DNA from: Thermoprotei archaeon
Lineage (GTDB): Archaea > Thermoproteota > Thermoprotei_A > Sulfolobales > WANQ01
Direction: 5' to 3'
DNA: 13,769 nucleotides
Assembly (NCBI GenBank): GCA_027038805.1
Contig: JALWGO010000108.1
Location: 1-13,769, forward strand
Shown: positions 5,474 to 12,211 of the stretch, piece by piece
How positions within the stretch are numbered: the stretch's first letter is position 1
Layout of the letters: each line of letters starts with the position of its first letter
Made by a program: the position numbers and the translations under genes
The notes under the pieces: generated by a model
The model's database searches: none
What the model saw: only the letters and a program-made list of their open reading frames with translations
Told to the model about the DNA's origin: nothing

Positions 5474-7602
5474 ATAATTCTTAGTATACCGTATATTATT
5501 GTGGAAACTATTGTTGCTACCACTATCATGTATATTATAGCTAATACCGTTAGCTTAGCGTTCTTAAGCTCCTGATACATTACCGCTATTGTTGCAAGAC
5601 ACGGTACGTAGAGCATCATGTATACAAGTATTGCTAGAGCTTGACTTGGAGACAAGCCTAGTGATAATAGGGCTTCTCTAGGACTATCTACTCCTTGAAG
5701 CAGCGTTATAGATTCAACTAGGGCTTCCTTAGCTATAAAGCCGTGGATTAACGCGAAACCTATCCTCCAAGCAGTATCGGGTGCTAGACCGTATAGTGCC
5801 TGCAGTATCGGGCCAATACTATATCCTAGTATTGCGCCATAGCTTTCCACCGGATCTTCTACTACTCCGCTGGGCCCATAGTAGAGTAGAGTCCATGTTA
5901 TAATGCTAAGCAAGAATATTATTACTCCCGCCTTCTTCAAGAAGTGTTTACTATAGTCCCAGGTAATCCACCATACAACCTTGCCATTGGGTCTATGGAG
6001 TGGGGGGATCTCTATTAGGAATTCAGGGGATTCTTTTCTCCTAAACAATATTCTTCTAATTAATAATGCTGTTACAAGGTATGCTGCTATTCCTATAATG
6101 TATACACCAAGTATAACTGTAGCCTGGGTTATCGGCGACTTAAAGAAGGCTCCAACAAAGGCTAACAATACTACTAGTCTTGCCTGACATGGAATAAAGG
6201 GTACTCCTAATATTATCTCTACTCTCTCTTCTTCCTCCGTAGCGGTCCTACTAGCCAGTACGCCTGGAACATTACAGCCCAAGCTTATAACCATTGGGAA
6301 TACCGCTCTACCCGACAATCCAAATCTAGCGAAGAATCTATGGAAGGCTATAGCCATTCTCGGGGCTAATCCAGAATCTTCTAGTATTGCTATAAACAAT
6401 GATATCAAAATTATTAGTGGCAGGAAGGATAATACGCTTCCTACACCAGGTATTATACCGTTAGAGACTAAACTGATAAACCATTCCGGAGAACCCGTAC
6501 TAGCTAGATATGAAGCACTAGCGCTCGCCAGCCAGTTGAATAATTTTTCGAGTAGTCCGCTAAAGCTGAACTCCTCTATAGCCGAGGCTATGTCCTCATA
6601 GCCCAGTATCTCGAAAACAGTGTTTAAGGGAAATCCCGTGTTTATTGCAAAGGCGAAGAAGAATACTAGGAATAATATTCCCAGGCTCACAAGAGGCCCC
6701 ATTACCGGGTGCTGGAAAATTCTCTCAGTAGTCTCCTCTACGAGATTCTTGTGTTTTGTTCTAACTATAACTTCATGCATGAGTTTATCAGCATAGTCGA
6801 ATCTAACCATTATAGCAAGGTCTTCTGGTGTCCTACCACTATTCTTCGTAAATACTTCTCTTAGCTCTCTAGCTTTTTCAATGATTTCCCTCTTACCGTA
6901 TTTTTCCAATAGCTCCTCGAGTCTCTGATCCCCTTCAAGTAATCTTAGTGCAACCCATCTTGGATTATAGTTCTCCAACACCTTGCTCTTTATTATCAGT
7001 GCTTCTAGCTCTGCTATATAGGGTTCAAGTCCATTGTAGTCTATTTTTAATGGTTCTTTTCTCCCCCTCTTTCTCTCGGCCACATCTATTATAGCGTCTA
7101 GGAGTTCTCTTATCCCAAATCCCTGGACAGCTGATGTAGCTATAACTGGTACTCCAAGCTTTGCTTCAAGTTTATCTACATGAATATGTATTCCGAGACT
7201 ATGCGCTTGATCCATCTTCGTTAACGCTATGACTACTCTAGGAGTGAGCTCAAGTATCTGCAATGCTATATATATGGTTCTTTCGGGAGCTGTTGAATCC
7301 ACTAGAACCAATACGACATCGGCTTCTCCTCCAACAATGTATTCTCTCGCAACTATTTCGTCTATACTGGATGCCGTTATACCATAGGTTCCCGGAAGAT
7401 CTACAAAACATATTTTCTTGCCACGGTATTCTCTCTCACCCGCCTTTAGTTCCACGGTTACGCCAGGCCAGTTTGCTACATGAGCTTTCTCACCGGTTAG
7501 GACATTAAATAATGTTGATTTACCTACATTTGGGTTTCCAGCTACGGCTACAACTATATTGCATCCTTGTTCTTTCAGCCCTAGCTTGCTCCACTTGTCC
7601 AT
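5470..7602 (-). CDS. feoB: Ferrous iron transport protein B
   Basis: The 710-residue protein has an N-terminal G domain: G1 G-N-P-N-V-G-K-S-T (22-30), the switch region with W-P-G-V-T-V-E (45-51), G3 D-L-P-G (68-71), G4 T-K-M-D (128-131), and a G5-like T-S-A-V-Q. A helical linker region and a membrane domain of about eight or more segments follow. FeoB landmarks there are G-C-N-V-P-G-V, F-I-P-C-Q-A-R-L, G-F-I-A-K-E-A-L-V-E and Y-V-P-C-L-A-T, which supply the conserved pore cysteines. It imports Fe2+ across the cytoplasmic membrane. The G4 motif begins with Thr, not the usual Asn. ATG 7602 has GGTG (7614-7611) 8 nt upstream. It is first in an operon with the FeoC-like gene, divergent from dtxR-feoA across a candidate operator. 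Confidence 0.97.
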   Translation of the reverse strand: MDKWSKLGLKEQGCNIVVAVAGNPNVGKSTLFNVLTGEKAHVANWPGVTVELKAGEREYRGKKICFVDLPGTYGITASSIDEIVAREYIVGGEADVVLVLVDSTAPERTIYIALQILELTPRVVIALTKMDQAHSLGIHIHVDKLEAKLGVPVIATSAVQGFGIRELLDAIIDVAERKRGRKEPLKIDYNGLEPYIAELEALIIKSKVLENYNPRWVALRLLEGDQRLEELLEKYGKREIIEKARELREVFTKNSGRTPEDLAIMVRFDYADKLMHEVIVRTKHKNLVEETTERIFQHPVMGPLVSLGILFLVFFFAFAINTGFPLNTVFEILGYEDIASAIEEFSFSGLLEKLFNWLASASASYLASTGSPEWFISLVSNGIIPGVGSVLSFLPLIILISLFIAILEDSGLAPRMAIAFHRFFARFGLSGRAVFPMVISLGCNVPGVLASRTATEEEERVEIILGVPFIPCQARLVVLLAFVGAFFKSPITQATVILGVYIIGIAAYLVTALLIRRILFRRKESPEFLIEIPPLHRPNGKVVWWITWDYSKHFLKKAGVIIFLLSIITWTLLYYGPSGVVEDPVESYGAILGYSIGPILQALYGLAPDTAWRIGFALIHGFIAKEALVESITLLQGVDSPREALLSLGLSPSQALAILVYMMLYVPCLATIAVMYQELKNAKLTVLAIIYMIVVATIVSTIIYGILRII

Positions 7603-7634
7603 CGCTTCTACACCGTTATTGTCGCCTTCTAATT

Positions 7635-7656
7635 ATATTTAGACGCATCTAAATAT
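7635..7656. promoter_or_regulatory. Perfect inverted repeat, candidate DtxR-family operator
   Basis: ATATTTAGA (7635-7643) and TCTAAATAT (7648-7656) are exact inverted repeats separated by CGCA. The repeat sits between feoB and the divergent DtxR-family gene, between the predicted feoB TATA box and its predicted transcription start near 7631, where a bound dimer would block transcription. The TTTAGA..TCTAAA core resembles the AT-rich palindromes bound by archaeal and bacterial DtxR/IdeR regulators. Binding is inferred. Confidence 0.75.
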
Positions 7657-7664
7657 TTATAACC
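7654..7664 (-). promoter_or_regulatory. feoB promoter (TATA box), possibly also serving dtxR
   Basis: On the minus strand GGTTATAAATA is a good archaeal TATA box, preceded by a purine-rich BRE-like stretch. It would start feoB transcription around 7631, giving a leader of about 30 nt with GGTG at 7614-7611. Read on the plus strand, TATTTATAAC could direct dtxR transcription near 7684. It overlaps the end of the inverted repeat. Confidence 0.5.
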
Positions 7665-7747
7665 TCTACTATCACCTATATCCCTAGACCTCAAGAATAT
7701 TCCCAAGGGTCTTTCCAAGAGAGTGCATCTAAGCAGAGGTAGACTAC

Positions 7748-8449
7748 ATGTTGAGCCGCCTTAACATAAAGTCGAAGAGCCGTGAAAAAGTCACCGCAAC
7801 TGTTGAGGACTATTTGGTGACAATATATAGGCTTGAAGAGGCCTTCGGGATAGCGAGAACTACTGTTATCGCACGAGAGCTGGGTGTTAGACCTGGCACG
7901 GTATCAAAAGTTATTGGGAGACTAGAAGCAAAAGGTTTTGTTGAACGCGCCAAATACTATGGTGTAAGGCTAACGGATGAGGGGAGACGTATAGCTGAAC
8001 GAATAATATGGAAGCACCGTGTTATAGAGAGATTTCTATACGATTATGTTGGATTAGATCCCTTAAAGGCACATGAATACGCGCATATGATGGAGCATCT
8101 ACCCGATGAAATAGTAAGTAAAATATATGATAAGCTTGGTAGGCCATCTACATGTCCGTTAGGGAATCCTATACCTGGATCAGAAATACCAGTCGAGTTA
8201 AAGGTATCCGTACCATTAATTAAGGCGGAGCCGGGTGCATGTGTCAAGGTAGTACGTATAGCTGGTGTCTTACATGAAGGATTGAAACACATAGTAGAGT
8301 TAGGCTTAATGATAGGTGCTATAGCTAGAATAGTATATGTTAGTAATAGTCACGTAGTCTTAAGGCCTATTTCTACGTCCAAGTGCATGGAGATACCATA
8401 CGAGTATGCGAGAATGATCTACGTAGTAGTAGACGAAGATAACTGCTAG
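7748..8449 (+). CDS. DtxR-family metal-dependent transcriptional regulator
   Basis: This 233-residue protein has three parts. A winged-helix DNA-binding domain (about 15-80) carries the recognition region P-G-T-V-S-K-V-I-G-R-L and the wing G-V-R-L-T-D-E-G. A metal-binding and dimerisation helical region (about 82-145) carries H90, E94, H109, H113, E116 and H117. A C-terminal SH3/FeoA-like domain occupies about 150-233. By position, D21 matches MntR Asp8 and H113 replaces the Cys of DtxR or Glu of MntR, so metal preference cannot be read directly. The divergent feoB, the feoA 19 nt downstream and the palindrome upstream all indicate an iron-responsive repressor of ferrous transport. ATG 7748 has GAGGT (7736-7740) 7 nt upstream. 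Confidence 0.93.
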   Translation: MLSRLNIKSKSREKVTATVEDYLVTIYRLEEAFGIARTTVIARELGVRPGTVSKVIGRLEAKGFVERAKYYGVRLTDEGRRIAERIIWKHRVIERFLYDYVGLDPLKAHEYAHMMEHLPDEIVSKIYDKLGRPSTCPLGNPIPGSEIPVELKVSVPLIKAEPGACVKVVRIAGVLHEGLKHIVELGLMIGAIARIVYVSNSHVVLRPISTSKCMEIPYEYARMIYVVVDEDNC

Positions 8450-8468
8450 TTTACGAGGGCTCCGAGCT

Positions 8469-8702
8469 ATGGTTCTTCAAAAGGTTAGACTAGTATTCCT
8501 TCCACCTGGTGCAAGAGCTAGGGTTGTAAGCATTGATACTGGTTGTAGGCTTAGAACGCGTTTAATGCAGATGGGGATCACTCCTGGGGCAATACTAGAA
8601 GTAGTAGATAATACTCGTGGACCAGTTATAGTTCGTGTGAGAGGAGTGACAATAGCTCTTGGGAGGGGTATGGCTAACCGTATACTAGTGGAACCGCTTT
8701 GA
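8469..8702 (+). CDS. feoA: Ferrous iron transport protein A
   Basis: A 77-residue single SH3-like domain fits the normal FeoA size. The conserved pattern is seen in P-P-G-A-R-A-R-V-V, the R-L-x-x-M-G-I-T-P-G turn (residues around 32-41), and the closing G-x-A-L-G-R-G-M-A-N-R-I-L-V. FeoA is a small cytosolic partner thought to modulate FeoB. Here it is separated from feoB and follows the DtxR-family gene by 19 nt, with GAGGG (8455-8459) 9 nt before its ATG, so regulator and FeoA should be co-transcribed. The regulator itself ends in a domain of the same fold, so a shared ancestry of the two domains is natural. Splitting feoA from feoB would let the regulator and FeoA be expressed independently of the transporter. 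Confidence 0.95.
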   Translation: MVLQKVRLVFLPPGARARVVSIDTGCRLRTRLMQMGITPGAILEVVDNTRGPVIVRVRGVTIALGRGMANRILVEPL

Positions 8703-8714
8703 AGCAATAGATGA

Positions 8715-8731
8715 CTTGGTAGTGCACCAAG
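8715..8731 (+). other. Small hairpin after feoA
   Basis: CTTGGT (8715-8720) and ACCAAG (8726-8731) form a perfect 6-bp stem with a 5-nt loop, 12 nt after the feoA stop. There is no T-run behind it, so a terminator role is doubtful in an archaeon. It abuts a TATA-like GCTTAAAT that may serve htpX. Confidence 0.3.
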
Positions 8732-8775
8732 CTTAAATCCGAGCTTATAGTACATTGTTATCAATGAGGGAGGGG
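8731..8775 (+). promoter_or_regulatory. htpX promoter region and ribosome-binding site
   Basis: GCTTAAAT (8731-8738) and GCTTATAG (8743-8750) are alternative TATA-like boxes. GAGGGAGGGG (8766-8775) is a strong ribosome-binding site 9 nt before ATG 8785. An upstream in-frame ATG at 8764 is followed by a TAG at 8779-8781 and cannot be the start. Confidence 0.4.
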
Positions 8776-8784
8776 TTTTAGGAG

Positions 8785-9780
8785 ATGTCGTTTAAGACTA
8801 AGCTATACGTGTCTATGGCTGTTACGCTCGCATTATTCATAGCTATAACTAGTCTTGTCTTGGCTTTAATCCTAGAATTATTCAATTTCGATATAGCTTT
8901 CATTGCAGGCATTGTTGTAGCCTTTAACGTCTTTGAATGGATGATAGCACCCTACTTCATAGACGCTATATATCGTGTAAGGCCTTTGAGATCAGAGGAG
9001 TATCCGTGGTTACACGAAATAGTTGAATATTTATCGAAGCGTATGGGTGTTAAGAAGCCTAAGCTCATGTTAGCTCAGATAAGTGTACCGAACGCCTTCG
9101 CTTATGGCTCACCTCTAACAGGACCTAGAGTAGCAGTTACAAAGGGTCTCATTGAAAACCTTGATAGAGACGAGATAGAAGCCGTATTAGGTCACGAGCT
9201 AGGACACCTCAAGCACCATGATGTCAGCGTAATGATGTTCCTCTCGCTAATACCGTCAATGTTCTTCCTTATAGCAAGATATGCTATGCTTGCAACATTC
9301 CTTGGAGGAGGTACTAGGGATCGTGATGGTGGAGTGGCAGCTCTCGCCATTATAGCCTTTGTAAGCTATATAGTATATTTTATACTGATACTATTATTGT
9401 TAAGGCATAGTAGGCTAAGAGAATACTTCGCTGACTACGAGTCATCAATTAACGTTCCCCTTGGAGCTAGAAAACTTGCTGCAGCCCTTGCTAGAATATC
9501 TGTTGTAACTGGCAGTCTTGGTAGGAGAGTTGAAAGAGAAGTAGCTAAGGCTGCAGCCTTCAAGGCGCTCTTAATAGCTGATCCCGAGGAATACCATATT
9601 AGAGCATTCTCACATACTCGTAGCTGGGAGCAAGATTACCAGTTAGCATTAAGAATTGCGAGTGAGAGAAGAAGATCCTTCTCATGGTTTTCAACACATC
9701 CACCACTACATGAGAGGCTGAGAAGACTCATAGAACTAGATAGAGAACTGTCTAGGCGGCCAGAATATTATAATGGATAA
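8785..9780 (+). CDS. htpX: HtpX-like M48 family membrane zinc metalloprotease
   Basis: The protein is 331 residues with two N-terminal membrane segments (about 10-31 and 35-55). A cytosolic protease domain follows with H137-E-L-G-H141, and the third zinc ligand E213 lies in R-E-Y-F-A-D-Y-E. Between these lie two further membrane segments (about 150-172 and 184-206), the classic HtpX arrangement. The C-terminus has the family motif H-P-P-L-H-E-R-L. HtpX proteases remove misfolded membrane proteins and act in membrane quality control. The catalytic set is intact and the length is slightly above the usual ~290, because of an insert after the second domain. The neighbouring FeoB is a large membrane protein, but a functional link to it is not shown by the sequence. 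Confidence 0.93.
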   Translation: MSFKTKLYVSMAVTLALFIAITSLVLALILELFNFDIAFIAGIVVAFNVFEWMIAPYFIDAIYRVRPLRSEEYPWLHEIVEYLSKRMGVKKPKLMLAQISVPNAFAYGSPLTGPRVAVTKGLIENLDRDEIEAVLGHELGHLKHHDVSVMMFLSLIPSMFFLIARYAMLATFLGGGTRDRDGGVAALAIIAFVSYIVYFILILLLLRHSRLREYFADYESSINVPLGARKLAAALARISVVTGSLGRRVEREVAKAAAFKALLIADPEEYHIRAFSHTRSWEQDYQLALRIASERRRSFSWFSTHPPLHERLRRLIELDRELSRRPEYYNG

Positions 9781-9790
9781 GTTATTTAAG
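9781..9790 (+). promoter_or_regulatory. TATA-like box of the PAC2-family gene
   Basis: GTTATTTAAG begins right after the htpX stop codon. It would start transcription near 9810-9813, about 11-14 nt before the TTG start, consistent with a nearly leaderless mRNA. No clear Shine-Dalgarno precedes the TTG, which fits this. Confidence 0.35.
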
Positions 9791-9823
9791 GTTACCTAGG
9801 TAGTCTTAGCGTGGGAACAAGAT

Positions 9824-10588
9824 TTGGATTACACAAAGATCTTTGAGCTTAAACCATTTGAATTGAAGGACTATACGATTATATCCGGTTTCCCCGGGAT
9901 GGCTCTTGTCGGCAAGGTCTCGGTGGACTTCTTAGTAGACTCTCTGAAAGGTGAACCAGTAGCAGAAATATATAGTTATGGTTCACCCTCCTACATAATG
10001 GTTGATAACGGGTTAGGAGAACTACCAGTAGCGGAGCTCTACATTGTAAAGGATAGAAAGCTAGCTATTCTAACCGGGAACTATCAGCCCCTTACAAGTG
10101 AGCTACAACACGAGTTCTCTGATAAAATCGTAGAGCTATTCGCATCCAAGGGGGTTAAAAAGATATTGACGACAGCAGCCTATGTATCGGAGAGTGTTGG
10201 AGAAAAGAGAAAAGTATACATTGCGGCAAATAATGAAGGAATACTAAAGGAACTCGTGGAGCTCGGAGGCACACCGATGGTTGAAGGAGGGGTTACAGGA
10301 TTAAACGGTTTAATCGTTGGATGGGCTGGAGTATACGGTATACCAGCAGCATGTATAATGGGGGAGACTGTTTCAGCTTACGCTGAGGCAACGATAGCGG
10401 ATTATAGGGCTGCTAAAGCCGTATTAGAATTACTAGTAAAGTACTTGGGAATCGAGGGCCTGGATTTAGCTGAGCTAGATGCAAAGGCTAAGGAGATAGA
10501 AGAGGAAGCTAAGAAGATTAGAGAAGAGCTCGTAAAGAAGATGCTAAGCTTCACCGAGAAAGCCGGTAGACCTACAACATACCTATAG
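9824..10588 (+). CDS. PAC2-family protein, probable archaeal proteasome assembly chaperone homologue (PbaB-like)
   Basis: This is a 254-residue protein of the PAC2 (PF09754-type) fold. Seen motifs are I-I-S-G-F-P-G-M-A-L-V-G (near 19-30), a Gly-rich N-G-L-I-V-G-W-A segment with nearby G-V-Y-G-I-P-A-A-C-I-M-G-E-T (about 160-180), and a charged helix rich in Lys/Glu (about 214-242) that is probably a coiled coil. It ends in T-Y-L with a penultimate Tyr, close to the HbYX tails by which chaperones and activators dock onto 20S proteasome alpha rings. Archaeal relatives (PbaA/PbaB) assist or bind proteasomes. No proteasome subunit genes are in this window. The start is TTG 9824, with no better upstream start in frame. 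Confidence 0.85.
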   Translation: MDYTKIFELKPFELKDYTIISGFPGMALVGKVSVDFLVDSLKGEPVAEIYSYGSPSYIMVDNGLGELPVAELYIVKDRKLAILTGNYQPLTSELQHEFSDKIVELFASKGVKKILTTAAYVSESVGEKRKVYIAANNEGILKELVELGGTPMVEGGVTGLNGLIVGWAGVYGIPAACIMGETVSAYAEATIADYRAAKAVLELLVKYLGIEGLDLAELDAKAKEIEEEAKKIREELVKKMLSFTEKAGRPTTYL

Positions 10589-10614
10589 ACTAGAGCTAAG
10601 AGGTTTCCGAAAAC

Positions 10615-11046
10615 TCATATACAATAGGGTGGTGTCCAACTATTATCTAGGGCTACTTGAATTTTCACTCTATCACCATCAACCAGGTTGAAGAATTCTC
10701 GTAGATTCTTATCAGATATTAGCTCTACTACATCTCTCTTATACACGGTTTTCTCTGGTCTAATAACGTAGACTTTTAGACACTTAAAGTAGGCTGGCCA
10801 CGCACAGACTCTTCCATAGCCCTCTAGGGGAGGGTCTATGAGTATTGCCTTATCTTTCTTCAAGCATTTTTCAGCCATAGCAACACTACTAGCATCTAAT
10901 CTAATATTTAATGTACCTGGATAAGGCCTAATACCCAGTGCTCGGTGAAAGTTCCTAGCATAAAGGTTCACGTAAAATTCTCCTTCACCAAGGCCGGAGA
11001 ATACTTCGCCAACTAATTCTATGTAGCTACCACACTCGTTAGCCAT
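10615..11046 (-). CDS. ribK: CTP-dependent riboflavin kinase (DUF120 family)
   Basis: The 143 residues match the archaeal riboflavin kinase in length. Family motifs are G-E-V-F-S-G-L-G-E-G-E-F-Y (13-25), the nucleotide/flavin loop P-Y-P-G-T-L-N-I-R-L-D (41-51), P-E-K-T (97-100) followed by a V-V-E-L-I segment, and L-R-E-F-F-N-L-V-D-G-D-R-V (115-127). It makes FMN from riboflavin using CTP instead of ATP, a reaction specific to archaea. The ATG has GGAGGG (11059-11054) 7 nt upstream. The gene is convergent with the PAC2 gene (26 nt between stops) and divergent from the DHH gene. It stands alone rather than in a flavin operon. Confidence 0.93.
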   Translation of the reverse strand: MANECGSYIELVGEVFSGLGEGEFYVNLYARNFHRALGIRPYPGTLNIRLDASSVAMAEKCLKKDKAILIDPPLEGYGRVCAWPAYFKCLKVYVIRPEKTVYKRDVVELISDKNLREFFNLVDGDRVKIQVALDNSWTPPYCI

Positions 11047-11287
11047 TGGTTAACCCTCCAAACATTCGCTTCCGGATACTGGTGTCAGACATATAACTAG
11101 TTTACGATATAGGGTTTCCACTATCTATTTATTTACGGTAGGGGTTAGACTCCTTAACCGTCTCCCCTGTTCACCGATTGGCTTATATCTCGCTATACGA
11201 GTTGTATAAGGTGTAGTTAGGTTTTGACATGTAAAAAATAGGATTAACCGCTCTAAAGGATATCTACTATATTGGTGATAATGGGGT
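11047..11287. other. Intergenic region with a stable hairpin and short inverted repeats
   Basis: This 241-nt gap separates divergent ribK and the DHH gene. A hairpin at 11140-11168 pairs AGGGG with CCCCT and AGAC with GTCT, leaving a TT bulge and a 9-nt loop. TATAC/GTATA (11194-11208) is a further inverted repeat. TATA-like sequences lie near 11181-11188 and 11231-11242 (plus) and near 11123-11135 and 11087-11092 (minus). I see no coding frame longer than about 15 codons that looks real. Confidence 0.35.
11274..11279 (+). promoter_or_regulatory. Shine-Dalgarno site that selects the TTG start of the DHH gene
   Basis: GGTGAT matches the archaeal 16S 3' end fully and is 8 nt before TTG 11288. 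The nearby ATG at 11281 is only 1 nt from this site and is out of frame with the protein. Confidence 0.7.
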
Positions 11288-12211
11288 TTGAAGACTGTAT
11301 CAATATCTCACGGTGATGTGGATGGAGTAGTTTCAGCGGCATTGATTGTAAGGTATACTAATAATGTTGCAGTAAGACTGTCAGCTACTTCCGCTCTACC
11401 AAAAGTTATACGTAGTGCTATGTATGATATAATAATGCGTGGCGCTGACACTATAATTATAAGTGACCTGAATCCTAGTCCAGGGAATATAGAGAATATA
11501 GTTGACATGTTGTCCCAGTACGTGAAAGCAGGAGTAAAGGTAGTATGGCTAGATCATCATGAGTGGATCGATGAGGCTGTAGGCGCTGTTAGAGAAATCG
11601 GCGTAGAGTTAATGATAGATACTGAGCGAGTTGCAGCTGAAGTAGTATACGAGTACTTGGAGAAGATAATACCAGAAATACGTAAGGACAAGATAGTCCA
11701 CGCGTTAATAAGCCTTGCTATAGACGATGACCGGTTCCTAAACCGTAACCCTCTTGCAATAAAGTGGAGACGTCTTCTAAGATGGTATAATTGGGAGTTT
11801 CGTAGAAAAACTGTTAGAGCCTTTGCTAGTGGAGAATTATGGCCTCACTGGGCTCAGAAAGCCTATGAGGAGATAGAAAGAGAATATGATATCCTGATAA
11901 GGAAAGCTCTCGAGGACATGAAGGTTATTAAGGTAAAAGGCTACAAGGTCGTTGTAATACCGCCGATATCGGATAAAATACATCCGGGAGACCTACAGTT
12001 AGAGTTGTCTCGTAGAGGAGTTAATGCGGACTTGTTTGTAATAATGTATAGTAAGGGTGTAAGTTTTCGAAGCAGCCAGATAAACGTGGCTGATCTAGCA
12101 AAGTCTATGGGAGGTGGGGGACATATATATTCGGCTGGGGCACCACTCTCTCATGGGAACTTGGAGCTGGTATTAGATTCTATTAAGAGATACTTAGCTG
12201 AGAATCCTTAG
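11288..12211 (+). CDS. DHH/DHHA1-family phosphoesterase (RecJ/nanoRNase-like)
   Basis: The 307-residue protein has the DHH catalytic domain first: H8-G-D-V-D-G (motif I, metal-binding Asp10 and Asp12), S-D-L-N around D60, D89-H-H (motif III), and D-T-E-R-V-A-A-E (motif IV region). A DHHA1 substrate-binding domain closes with G-G-G-G-H (275-279). All catalytic landmarks are present, so it should hydrolyse phosphodiesters with Mn2+, for example short RNA, DNA or a cyclic dinucleotide. The exact substrate cannot be told from sequence. It is not the inactive type of DHH protein found in some replisome complexes. It converges with XPD and the two coding ends overlap by 18 bp. The TTG start is supported by a perfect GGTGAT site. 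Confidence 0.88.
   Translation: MKTVSISHGDVDGVVSAALIVRYTNNVAVRLSATSALPKVIRSAMYDIIMRGADTIIISDLNPSPGNIENIVDMLSQYVKAGVKVVWLDHHEWIDEAVGAVREIGVELMIDTERVAAEVVYEYLEKIIPEIRKDKIVHALISLAIDDDRFLNRNPLAIKWRRLLRWYNWEFRRKTVRAFASGELWPHWAQKAYEEIEREYDILIRKALEDMKVIKVKGYKVVVIPPISDKIHPGDLQLELSRRGVNADLFVIMYSKGVSFRSSQINVADLAKSMGGGGHIYSAGAPLSHGNLELVLDSIKRYLAENP

Noticed and set aside
7684..7712. Hairpin AGACC/GGTCT in the dtxR leader as a riboswitch
   Set aside because: The stem is only 5 bp with a 17-nt loop and resembles no known metal-sensing RNA. A protein regulator and palindrome explain control better.
8764..8781. ATG at 8764 as an upstream start for htpX
   Set aside because: An in-frame TAG follows after five codons. 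ATG 8785 has a well-spaced GAGGGAGGGG site.
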